Assembly (NCBI RefSeq): GCF_008831285.2
Contig: NC_045142.1
Location: forward strand, 18,787,354 to 18,851,353
DNA: 64,000 nucleotides
Source of the DNA: Nymphaea colorata
Lineage: Eukaryota; Streptophyta; Magnoliopsida; Nymphaeales; Nymphaeaceae
Reading direction: 5' to 3'
The stretch's first letter is position 1; every line of letters starts with the position of its first letter. Both the position numbers and the translations under genes were made by a program. Shown in pieces: positions 44,980-56,400 of the stretch. The notes under the pieces are model-generated. The model was not told the DNA's origin and searched no databases. It was given only the letters and a program-made list of their open reading frames with translations.

Positions 44980-46457
44980 GGACTCATTTACCCCTTTCTT
45001 GTGTCCTCTTTCTTCTTTTTTTCTTCAACAACATTTGATGCCTGTTTCCCTCCAAACTAACACACACACAAATAAATTTAGTGATCTCACGTCTTGGACT
45101 TCGGCAAAAATTGACTTTCACGGATGGCCATTTTGTTAATGTCAGTGAATCTACCTTTTTTTTTTGCAGTGACATATACAATATATATATTTACAAATAT
45201 GCACATATATATATGTATATTAAATGTGTATGCGTGCGGTACATATATAACATGTAACAGTTGATATACATTTATATATAAAGTATGTATATGTATACAT
45301 ATATAAATATTATATGTATATATGTACATATATAATATACATAATGTATTACGTGTATTATATATTACAATATGTACAACATATAATACAACATTATTTA
45401 CTTATTCACATATTATATATCTTAATAGTATGTAACATATGTACGTATGAATATACGTATACGCATATGTAAACGTTACGTAATACTTGTTGTATATATA
45501 TATGTACATACATGTATCATATAACATTATATATATGCATTGTATCCAAAGAGAGTTATGTTTATCGGTGACGGCGGCAACGACGGAGTCGACGGTTTGG
45601 ATCTCCCGCACAGCTTTATCACCGCCGCAATGGGCCAAGTTGAGTAGAGCAGACACAGTGGTAAGTATACTGCATGCAGATTGATTACTTCCAAAACCCC
45701 CAAATCGGAACTCCAAAATGCAAATCCCCAAATCTACAACAAAGGAGGAGAAGCGAGAGAGATATTGAGAGACTCACGGGGCAGTAACAGAGGGGAAGGA
45801 GTGGCAACTATGGCAGTGGTTGATGCTTCCCTGTCTCTGCGTCCCTCTTCCCTGCCGGTGAGAAGCCAGCGAAGAACAACTTAGGGTAAGAGAGAAAGGG
45901 AGAAAGGGAAGGCATCAACAAGAGCAAGAGAGAAAGGGAGAAAGCGTACCGGCGGAGTGGAGAGCCGACGGTGAGAGCGGTGACGCCTCTGGTGCGATGA
46001 TGACAAGGCAGGAATGCGGGGTAGGAGGACCTCCGGAGGGAAGAGGAGAGGTGCGACGGACTACGAGATGAAAATGTCGAGCCGGTGAAATTTCACCTGC
46101 TCCCTTTTGCGTTAAACATGTGAAATGTCACCCCGTTTGATGTGTTTTCAGTCGGGCGGGTGAAATTTCACCCGCCCGTACACATTTCACCCTCCCCACG
46201 AGATTTCACCCGACAATCAAATGGACCCTTATGGCTGTAGAAGATAAAATGCCCAAAATCCATGAAGCTCACCAATATTCTTAGCCACTAACTACTGATG
46301 GAGTCCAAATGCAGCCTCCCAACTACTCATTCAGCCCACACATTACTAGAAAGTTCCAAAAGGACACTGGAAAACTGCTGCTGCAAAACCCAACTTGAGC
46401 TGATGGATTTGGGAAGGAAAATCATGTGATTTTCCCCAAAACCAACATGGCCCAACA

Positions 46458-46540
<83 letters not shown>

Positions 46541-46543
<3 letters not shown>

Positions 46544-47366
46544 TTGCTTACCTCCTCACTCATTTTCCTCTTTCTTGCTTTCTATGATCACTCGGTAGAT
46601 TGATCAATGTCCCTTCCATGCTGCCTTGTCCCTTGTTTATAGTCAGAGAAGATTTGCTATTTACATGATTGAGGGTTACATGTGGACCCTCACCGCCTTA
46701 TCTCCTAATTTGTCACATTAGGAGTCTTGGTTTTTTTTGCGTTACACATGTCGCACCTACAACGGGTGTCTTTATAGTAGGACCCTCCACTATGTTGTGA
46801 TCCTTATCTTCAACTTTTTCCTATTGTAATGATAAGACTCCATGATTGCACGAAGAGTCTTCATGCTTGTCTTCAGCCTTGTCTTTTTCTAATGATAAGG
46901 CTCCATTATTGCATAGAGAATCTTCTTTAGCCTTGTCCTTTTGCAATGATAAGGCTTTATTTCTTCTCTTCGCACGATTTTCAGCCTGCCATATCTTGCA
47001 GCGATAAGGCCCTACTTTAGCTTATGCTTTTTCAAGCTTTAGCTTTTTTTTCTGATGTATCAGCCAACCGAACCTCATCTTCTAGAAAAAGTATATTTCT
47101 CTTTTTCTGTTCGTCGTTAGAGTAGCTTTCATGAGGATGTGCTTTCTTCAGATTCTGAAGATATTTTTAAGTGGCGTCCCCATTTTGTTGTAAAGTCGCC
47201 ATGTCTAGATGTCATGCCTGGTTTTGGCTCAATTCTTTCGATTCAAAAGGTTTTAACCATTTCTCCTTCAGAGTTTGTTTCTGTAGCTCTTTCCCAACCA
47301 CAGACATAGCATATATGCTTCTCATGTTTAATGAGATTGCAGTAAAATTTTGCAGTTTCTTGAGAA
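46541..47366. other. 826-bp unrelated segment interrupting the array edge
   Basis: The array sequence stops in the GA tract at 46540 and resumes at 47367 with acatatgtacatatgaacat, skipping about 440 bp of unit. The segment has three or four copies of a degenerate block with (c/t)ttgt(c/t)(t/c)tt...aatgataaggct near 46810-47020. No protein was recognised. It could be leader or intergenic sequence of the pararetrovirus that follows. Confidence 0.5.
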
Positions 47367-47437
47367 CACATATGTACATATGAACATACGTATACACATG
47401 TAAACATTACGTTATACTTGTTGTATATATAGCATTG
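47367..47437. repeat. Fragment of an eighth array unit
   Basis: Reads acatatgtacatatgaacat, then acgtatacacatgtaaac and cgttatacttgttgtatata, aligning with the tail of the 1.5-kb unit (compare 45435-45505) with several substitutions. It ends at gcattg, after which viral-like sequence begins. Confidence 0.8.
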
Positions 47438-47439
47438 CA

Positions 47440-48965
47440 GAATCATCGTCAGAAGCAGCAGGACACATTTTCATGGTAGCCAAAACAAAAGGGAAAGAAG
47501 TCATGCTATCAACAGAGTCTGAATCAGAACCCGAAGAGTCAGATTGCAAAAGCGAATTTTGCAACAACAAGCCCCCATGAAATCATTCACAGTGACAGTA
47601 GTAACACTGACTCAGACGATTCAGCATCCAGCGAATCAGAAAATGAAAGAGTTTATTCTGAAGATGAAGTCCCAATAGCCCCAAAGCGTCAGGAAAAATG
47701 GGCAGTCTCAGAAAAGATGGCAAAGGCTATACAAGAAAAAGGTACTACTCCGATCAATTTTTAGAATTTTACACCAAAAAGTAGCCTAAAAAATTCTGAG
47801 ATTAAGCAGATCAAAAAAATGTCCTTATCCGATCTTTCCGTTATTGTCTGAGTCCAAATTGCTGCGGATAAAAGAAAAAAATGGAAAAAAGGACAAGCCT
47901 TCATCGACACTGGTGCAAATCTGAATTTTTGCAAAAGGGAGATAATTAGCGATTGACTATATTACCCCGAAGGAACCAGAGTTGAAACTACGAATGGCGA
48001 AAGAAGGCTCCATTATTTTGCTCTCAATGTTCCGGTTAAACTCTGAGAAAAAACGATTAGTGCAAATTTTGTACAGATCGATGATGCCGGACATGACATT
48101 GGGCTCGGGTCAGTAACTCTAGACGAAATTGGCCCATATAGTATATGCAAGGATTGCATTGTGTTCCGAATAGGAAAGGAACAACAAGTTGTTCCCAGGT
48201 TGTCTGCCTTTTTCAAAAGGAAGCAAAACAAAAGAAGAAACAAAGAAGACAAAAACAACCACATGACTTTACTTCAAATCATGAAGCAATAGCTTCAATT
48301 TGAAGAAGAATTTGAAAGGATCAAGGTTATCAAAGACATAAATCTTCTAGCAGGACAAAGAATAGATTGCTTGCCTGAATTCACACAGGTGGTAGAAAGA
48401 TTGAAGTCTTGTTGTGTTGAACACCCATTGCAGTTTTGGGACAAGGACTCCCCAACAACACACATACCAACTATGCACAATATTTCTGTACAGAGCAAAC
48501 CTATTGTGGGTTCTGAACTCGATAGAAAAGAGATTATATCTCAAATACAGGAACTGGAAGAAAAAGGCCTGATTCAAAAATCTGAGTCACACTATGCAAG
48601 CACAAGCTTCATAGTCAGAAATCATGTTCAAATCAAGAGAGGAAAAACTAAAATGGTTATTAACTACATTCCTCTGAACAATGTGACTGTAGATATAAAA
48701 TGGCCTTTACCAAGTAAAGAAGTCCTAATACAAAGGGCAGCCCAAGGCAAGATTTTCTCTAAATTCGATTGCAAGTCGGGCTATCACCAGATTAAGGTTG
48801 CAGAAGAAGATAGACACAAAACGGCTTTGAACACTCCGTTTGGCTTGTACGAATGGCTAGTTATGCCATTTGGACTTAAAAATGCACCCTCACAGTTTCA
48901 AAGACGCATGGATGAAATTTTCAAAGGTTAAACATAAATTGTTTTATTTGTTGTCGATATCCTAG
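47440..48965 (+). pseudogene. Endogenous caulimovirid segment A: acidic region, protease, RT
   Basis: An acidic Ser/Glu/Asp-rich stretch (about 47454-47760) is followed by an aspartic-protease-like frame with FIDTGANLNF near 47898 and then a stop soon after. A long clean frame, 48371-48931, is a reverse transcriptase of plant pararetrovirus type: a conserved VRNH...KRGK region, FDCKSGYHQI and MPFGLKNAPSQFQRRMD. The RT breaks down right where its catalytic YxDD box should come (about 48932-48965), and a different viral segment begins. Viral protein would be cut by the protease, and RT copies the pregenomic RNA. Stops show this copy is not functional. Confidence 0.82.
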
Positions 48966-51450
48966 CAACACAGATGGAAATGCAATATGTGATAATGGTA
49001 CTTGTATTATGCCTAACAGAACTTAAACCAGATCTAGTTTTGTCTTTGAGGAATCTGATCTTGAGAAAATAATAATAAGACTTGAAAATTTTAGAGAAAA
49101 TGTTGAAGAATTTAAAACACAAAATAAAAAACAGCTTCTTGAATTTCAAGAGCAAATCAACCATCTCCAAAAGGTTAAGGAGAAGGGAGAAGAACATGTA
49201 ATTACCAAATATGGTAATAAAATAAAACTTGAAAAATCACTAAGTTTTATTCATCATAAGAATTCAGATGACCCTCATTTTTACCAACTAATGGTGAGAT
49301 ACACGCTGATACTTGAAGACACTATTATTGAAGTCAAAGTACTCATAGACACAGGATGCACCATAACAATCCTAGATGAGTCTTTAATTGATCCAAAATA
49401 TACTAAACCATCGGGAAAACCCATAGTTTCAAACACACTGTCTGGTGATAATTTGGAATACACTACTACATTTATTTCAAAAGTTAGAGTAAAAATCCAA
49501 CTTACTAATGAAGACAGAGGTTTTACTATCCAACTTTCTTGTCCAAAGATCTATATTGGAAACCTTCATTGTAAACCTACACATTTTGTTATTGGTCTTA
49601 GCTTCCTTATTGGAGTTAATCATGGAATGTTGCTAACCCAAAAACAATTACAGATTTTCTATGAGCCTCTTAGCTGGCTTGATGAAATTCTCTACAAGCC
49701 TGAAATTTTCACTACCAATAAAGTTTGAAATAAAGAGTGCGAGAAAAGCGTGGTGGGACCATAAAAAAATCATCCACCTCCACCTTCACTACAAGATGAA
49801 TGCAATGTAATAAGCAAGCCATGATGTGTCAAACTATCATGGATAAGGAATATATCTCTACCTTTCTAGAACATGAAGTAAAATATCATCTAATTCCGAA
49901 TTTTCAAGGATTAGTTGATATTGATCTTGATAGATTTGGAACATTTGAGTATGTTCAAGATATGAAAAAGAATCATTAAATTGTTTTGAACAAGTTAGAA
50001 TTAATTCAAGTTACCGGAAATAGATGACCTAATTTCTAGGCTATCAAAACTTGAAATCATAGGAGATAATCCCCATAAATATTGGGAGAAAAATCAAGTT
50101 ACGCGTAAACTTGACATAATCAATCCTGATTTAAGGATAAAGACAACTAATATCAAACTCTCTTTAGAAGAAGAGAAAGATATGGCGAACCATATAAAAG
50201 ATCTGTTTAACTTAAAGGTTATTAGTATGAATATTAGCTCTCACAGGTCTATAGCGTTTATTGTAAATAAACACTCTGAACAGGTGAGAAGAAAATCAAT
50301 TACACAAGGTTGAATGATAATACTAGGGATGATAGATATGACTTCCCAGATAAAGATTCCTTGATCCAACGAATCCAGGATAAAAAAATATTTTTCAAAA
50401 TTTGACTGTAAGAGTGGTTTCTGTCAGAATGGAAGAAAGTTCTACACCATGGACTGCTTTCACTTGTTCCCAAGGAGATTACTAGTGGACTATAATGCCT
50501 TTTGGCTTGAAAAAGGCCCCTAGTGTTTTTCAAAGAAAAATGGACCTTGCTATAGAAAACTACAGAGAATTTTCTATAGTTTTTATTGATGACATCTTTG
50601 TTTTCTCAAAGACTAAGAAAAAGCATATTATTCATCTCAAAAAGGTATTTGAAACCTTTGAGGAAAACATAATCATAATTTCCAAAAAGAAAATAGAGTT
50701 GATGAAAACTCACATAAAATTTTTGGGAACTGAGATTGACAATAGATATATTTAACTGCAGCCACATATAGTTGAAAAAATCATTAAAGATTTCCGTGAT
50801 AGAATTGAGGATAAGAAGATGCTTCAACAATTTTTGGGGAATCTTAAATTATGCCAAACCTTGCATTCCTCATATGCATAATCTTGTATCAGGACTTTAT
50901 GCAAAATTAAGACCAAATATTGTCCTATTCTTTAATGAAGAACATATAAACCAGGTAAAAAATGAAGAACATATAAACCAGGTCAAAAAGATTAAGGAAT
51001 TAATGCAACAGCTAAAACCCCTAAGGTAACCACTTAATTCGGATTACTTAAGAATCCAAACTGATAGATCACATCTTGGATGGGGAGCGGTGTTGCTTGC
51101 TAAACCGTCAACCATAAATCAAGTGAAGAAATTTGCAGATATGCTTCTGGTAAATTTCAAGAAAAAGGTAATATATCATCAATTGATATAGAACTTTTAG
51201 CAAGCTCATATGCTTTAAAGGCATTTGAATTGTTGATTTTAAGAAAAGCTTTTACAATCCGAACTGATTGTGAAGCTATTGTTAAGTTTCATTCATAGTT
51301 ACATGAAACACACAAGAGATCATTTGCAAGAAGATAGCTCAACTTCAGGGATATTATAACTCAATATTCCTCTCAGTGTACTTTTGAGCATACCAAAGGT
51401 AAAGACTATTGCATTGCTGACACCTTATCCAGATTGCTTAATTTGCAGGA
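48966..51450 (+). pseudogene. Endogenous caulimovirid segment B: protease, RT, RNase H
   Basis: A heptad-rich coiled-coil stretch lies at about 49060-49190. The clean frame 49291-49728 is a retropepsin-like domain with VLIDTGCTITIL. RT pieces follow with stops and frame changes between them: a palm segment with FDCKSGF near 50405, then 50495-50755 with MPFGLKKAPSVFQRKMD and the catalytic FIDDI box near 50585, then LGTEID and a GILNYAK segment near 50835. RNase H residues run to about 51440, ending near DTLSR. Domain order is that of Caulimoviridae; the RT style is closest to the badnavirus/tungrovirus side as I read it. Several nonsense and frameshift lesions make this a dead copy. Confidence 0.85.
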
Positions 51451-52289
51451 ATGGAAGGCATTCTTGAAAAAATCTTGAAGGCAGTTGATATGTTTTTCGA
51501 GCTCAGAAAAATGAAGACTTATGAAAAGAAGTTGTTATGCACTTTTCCGGTAATCAACTTTCCAACTTCTAGTTTAGTTTGTCATACAACATTGAAGCAG
51601 GTACACCAAGAACTTAACTTCATGAGCTTGTGTAGACTCTAGATAAAGCCGTCCAATTGAGGTGAGACAGATATGGCTGATTAGGGAAGCTCGTGCTTTA
51701 TCAAAAACTAGTTCAGTTCAATCCATCATTCCCACCATAGGTATATAGCACCAGCCATAGCAGGATAGTCTCCCTCTTGATGCGCATTAAGCCACTTCTA
51801 AAGCATAGATTTAGGATCCTTTTCCAAACATATGTCCTGCAACTAGTGACTAACCCTTTTGCCTGACACTATAGTCTTGGAGAACATTTTTTTCAGCAGA
51901 AACTACTGCTTCTAAAACACCAAAATATGATCCATGCCAAAATGAACCAATAGGGACAAACTCTATCAGTCTATGAAAGAAAAACATATCTCACTGCTTT
52001 GATGTCCAAACTAAAAGACATAGTCCAAATCACTTAGCCAAATCCACTGTGAGAAACAACATCAAAAGTCTACCACCTACTGATATGATGTACCTCATCA
52101 TTAGCCACAACAAGCACCACATAAAACATTTTTGAAGGAAATGCCCCATGAATGAATGAAAGTAACTACAAGTAAAAGTACACTCTGAAAATGAAACTCG
52201 CAAAAAATGCACTAAGTAAAGTTAAGAGTTCAGAACTGCAAAATAAAAATAAAGAAGAATCAAAGAATCAAGATGCATGACATACAGTG
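51451..52289. other. Unassigned DNA between viral remnant and pseudogene
   Basis: No motif was recognised after the RNase H remnant. It may include flanking intron sequence of the minus-strand pseudogene to the right. Confidence 0.4.
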
Positions 52290-52427
52290 GGTCTTGGTGG
52301 TTGTGGATATACTGCTCATCGGCACCCATTACCTGAAAGAAAGAAAGACATCAAAGCACAGAGTAAGAATATCATACATTTCCTACCCAAAACAGTAAAA
52401 TAATAAGCCAACGAAAGAAAATAAAAC

Positions 52428-53160
52428 CTTTAGATCTTTAAATTTTTTGTAATCCTTGTTTTTTTTTCCTATCCTTTGCTTCGAAACATCACAAATTTTG
52501 TTACTGTTTTTGTGTGCATCACGTGCAAGCTCAGCTAAAAAAGCTTCTCTTGCAGCATCAGATTTCTCAGTTGCATCTTTTTCCACTAAATCTTCAAGGT
52601 GGGCCTGCCATGAGTAGTTATCAGAGTAACTGAAAACATATGAAAAGAAAGTTCAATCATGAGAAAAAGAAATGTGAAACATTTTGAAGAATAAATCCAA
52701 ACCCTCAAGAATGATTTTGTAAGCGGCATAATAACTGCCCGATAATCAAGGGCACAAATTGGGCCCATCTTTGATCACCAATTGCTGCATGCTATAAACA
52801 TTCCGCATGATCCTAGCATCAATTTTGTTGAGCTGCAGGGTTAGCAACCATACATATCAAACTCAGAAACATGACAAATTTTGGAATGTTTGATTTGAAC
52901 AACAAGATATAAGTAAAATGGACCACCAAAGATAACTGTTCCTTCTGTCCCTGAATGGCATCGTTGATGCAAGAATCCATTTGGTTCATCAAATCATGCA
53001 TCTGCCACTCACCATCTTTGGCACTCTCCACATCACACAGATGAGATGTGACATTTTCATCATATCTAAACTGAGTTGCACTCAGCGCCTTGTGCCTCTT
53101 TAAGTACATTCGTGACAACATCGAGCTCAAGCTTACTATTTGCAAAAACAGAGTGGTTTT
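52428..53160 (-). pseudogene. Inactive ubiquitin-hydrolase-related (DUF627/DUF629) pseudogene, 3' exons
   Basis: Continues the exon broken at 58475. From 53160: FANSKLELDVVTNVLKEAQ, then a one-base shift near 53088-53092, after which HLCDVESAKDGEWQMHD and GQKEQLSL follow. An exon 52832-52703 reads LNKIDARIMRNVYSMQQL; a second one-base shift near 52765-52770 precedes CALDYRAVIMPLTKSFLR. An exon 52604-52428 reads AHLEDLVEKDATEKSDAA and REAFLAELARDAHKN. Splice sites at these edges are canonical and in phase. The order and motifs are those of the large plant 'inactive ubiquitin carboxyl-terminal hydrolase-related' proteins. A further short exon may start at about 52334 (VMGADEQYIHN). The catalytic-like C-terminal domain is not in the window. 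Confidence 0.8.
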
Positions 53161-53446
53161 TGTAGAAACACGAACCACAAAGAGAGAGAGTGGAGAACGA
53201 ACACACAATCTATGTGGAAAACCTCAGAAAGAGGTGAAAAACCACGGGGAGGCTCTGACCTAGGGGCACACCGCAACCCTAGGAGAGAGAAAATTATATT
53301 TCACTTAATTCAACACTAAACACAAGTGACAATATAAAGAGGGAGAGAGGAGAAGCCGCCTAGGGTACCGAGCCCACCTCGGTACCCGTGCCCCATAGAA
53401 CCGGGTCCAGGAATGGATCCGGTTCCCACAGCAACATATTCTAACA
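53161..53446 (-). repeat. Copia LTR (3' copy)
   Basis: 286 bp; plus-strand ends tgtagaaacacg...atattctaaca. Contains the stop codon of the gag-pol frame in its first bases on the element strand. Confidence 0.97.
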
Positions 53447-56400
53447 CTCCCCCTCAAGCTTGGCATACATGTCAAACATGCCAAGCTTGCTAACATTCTT
53501 TTCGAATGAAGAAGTACAAAGCCCTTTAGTTAGGACGTCTGCAACTTGATCTTCAGACTTCATATATGGCAGAATCAGCTCCTTTGAGTCAATGCGTTCC
53601 CGGATAAAATGACGGTCAATCTCCACATGTTTGGTCCTGTCATGTAGAACTGGATTATTGGCAAGATTAATCGCAGACTTGTTGTCACAGTACATCTTCA
53701 TTTTATCTCCCAGTTCCACACCAATATCAGTCAAAAGAATCTTCAGCCACAGCATCTCTGTAACCCCCATTGCAACAGTCCTGTACTCAGCCTCAGCACT
53801 AGACCTCGAACATACTTCTTGCCTCTTACTTCTCCAAACAACTAGGTTACCTCCAAGAAAGATACAATACCCTGTAGTAGACCTCCTTGTGTCAGTGCAA
53901 CCTGCCCAATCTGCATCTGAGTAGCCCTCAATAGTAAGTTTGTCTTGTCGAGTATACAGCAGTCCTTTTCCTGGGTCATTCTTTAGATATCCCAACACTC
54001 TTTCTGCACTCTTCCAGTGACAATCCGTGGGAGCATGCATAAATTGACTTAGCATATTTACCGCATACGTGATATCAGGGCGAGTTAGAGTAAGATAGAT
54101 AAGCTTACCTACTAGCCTCTGATATCGCCCTTTTCCTTCCTCATCCAGAATAGTGCCCGTCTTGATACTTATCTTAGTTCCCGACTCTATAGGAGTAAGA
54201 TAGGGCCTACAACCAAGTTTGCCTGTCTCCTTTAGTAAGTCAAGAGTGTACTTCCTTTGATTCATAACCAGCCCTGTCTCTGATCGAGCAATCTCTATCC
54301 CCAGAAAGTATCTCAGCTTACCCAGATCCTTGAGGTCGAATTCTTTAGCTAATCTCTCCTTCATCTTTCTGTTTTCTTCTTCGTCACTGCCAGTGACAAT
54401 CATATCATCAACGTAGAGAAGGAGAAGACTCACCAGACCACCTCTCTGCTTTATGAATAGGGTATGATCTCCATTTCCTTGCTTGTACCCAGTAGACTTC
54501 ATAACGATCCTTAGTCTCTCAAACCAAGCTCTAGGCGACTGCTTCAAGCCATACAAAGCTTTCTTGAGGTGACAACATTTTCCCTCTTGAACATACCCGG
54601 GAGGCATGCTCATATAGACTTCTTCCTCCAGATGGCCGTTCAAGAACGCATTTTTAACATCAAGCTGGTCCATGCGCCACTTCCTGTGCACAGCAAGAGC
54701 AAGAATAACCCTCACGGTCTTCAACTTTGCAACAGGGGCAAAGGTCTCAAGATAGTCGATCCCATACTTCTGGCTGAACCCCTTTGCAACCAAACGAGCT
54801 TTATATCGATCTACAGTGCCATCAGGTTTGTACTTCACGTTGTAAACCCACTTAGAGCCGACTAAGTGTGTCCCTTTAGGGATATCAACAACTTCCCATG
54901 TTTTGTTCTTAGCTAACGCACCCATCTCCTCTGTCATAGCATGTAACCACTTGGGATCATCCTTAGCATCATCCACCGACCTGGGAATAACAACTTTGGA
55001 TAAGGTTGTGATAAAACATTTGTAATTTGTACTGAGCTTAGCATAAGAAACAAATCTCTGAATAGGGTGAGAAGTACATGACCTGGTGCCTTTGCGCACA
55101 GCAATGGGGAGCTCTTCATTCGATGGACTTGGGTCATCCAGGGAGATCACAGGATTGGGATTGGTTCTATCCTCATCACCAACATCTTCCACTGTAGCTT
55201 TCTCCTTTCTGACATAAACCTGGCCAAACAAGTGATCCCGGGCAACAATGGGCTGAGCATCCACCGTGACCCCTTCCATATGGCTGCCCTTCTCATTACT
55301 GACCGTGACCGTGTCAATCACACTGGGACTAACCTTGTAATCCAAAAACTCCATAAACTGAATTAGCTGATTAGAGGAATACTCTTCCCCTTTGTTCCCA
55401 AGACACTCCCCCTGAAGAGGATTCACCGAAAAATACGACTCATGTTCATGAAATGTGACATCCCTCGAAACATACACTTTGGAAGTAGTGGGATCCACAC
55501 ATTTATACCCCTTCTGAGTGGAAGAGTACCCCAAGAAAACTCCTTTAATAGACCGGGGATCAAGTTTTTTGAGAGTAGGACTATGATTATGCACAAAACA
55601 ACTGCACCCAAAGACACGAGGAGTAAGAGGCCACGGATTTTGAGTGGGCCACAGGGTAGAATAAGGAGACTGACCATCCAACACCCTAGTAGGCAGACGG
55701 TTAATGAGATGTGCACTAGTGAGAAGTGCATCACCCCAATACCGCTTCGGGACATGATGTTGGAACATAATGGCCCGGGTAACATTCAATAGATGACGAT
55801 TTTTACGTTCAGCTATACCATTTTGAAGAGGGGTATAACTACAAGAGGTTTCATGAACAATACCCTTGCCTTTCAAGAATTCATCAAGGGATTGGGAGAC
55901 ATATTCCCTTGCATTATCCGTACGGAAAGCTTGAACAGTAGTATGGAATTGAGTCTCAACAAAGGCAACAAAGTTTTTCACAACTGCTGGAACCTCACTA
56001 CGTTCTCGCAACAAGTACACGAACGTACATCTAGAGTAATCATCAATAAGCGTCAAAAAATAGTGACAACCACCACACGTGGGTACTCCAGAAGGACCCC
56101 AAACATCGGAATGAACTAAGGCAAACGAATGAGTGGTTTTATTCAAAGAAATAGGGTACGAAGCCCTGACATGTTTAGCCAATTGACACACTTCACAAGC
56201 GAAGGAGTCAATGGAGACAGAAGCAAACAAATGAGGAAACAACTTCTTTATTAACTGGAAGGGTAGATGTCCAAGACGCTCGTGCCATCGTAGAATAGTA
56301 GATCTATCGTTCAGACCAGACAAGTGACCACTCGTGGCAGAAATCAATGCTGAAGCAACTTGTACCGACAGCCTGTAGAGCCCATCAGTAACCGAACCAA

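Larger units (their letters stand above)
36089..46540. repeat. Head-to-tail array of about seven 1.5-kb units
   Basis: Using tcggtga(t/c)ggcggcaacg as landmark, units start at 36089, 37610, 39169, 40682, 42203, 44036 and 45565. Periods are 1521, 1559, 1513, 1521, 1833 (1526 without a 307-bp solo LTR) and 1529. In order each unit holds: part of an ARM exon; a GA-rich 5'-leader-like stretch with gggagaaaggg words; a palindrome cluster of GTGAAATTTCAC words; conserved single-copy-like DNA; a TA tract passing into a GA tract, of different length in each unit; and ~400 bp of TA-rich DNA with acatatgtacgtatg words. Unit one is the most different: it is joined to the rest of the exon and lacks many substitutions shared by the others. 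No unit codes for a full protein. Confidence 0.95.

Noticed and set aside
37726-45884. Recurring ~67-residue and ~65-residue plus-strand frames in every array unit
   Set aside because: They recur because the unit recurs. They have no domain, and start and stop positions are not protected from change.
36089-46540. rDNA intergenic spacer or centromeric satellite
   Set aside because: No rRNA sequence is nearby. The unit length and exon-derived start do not suit a standard centromeric satellite.
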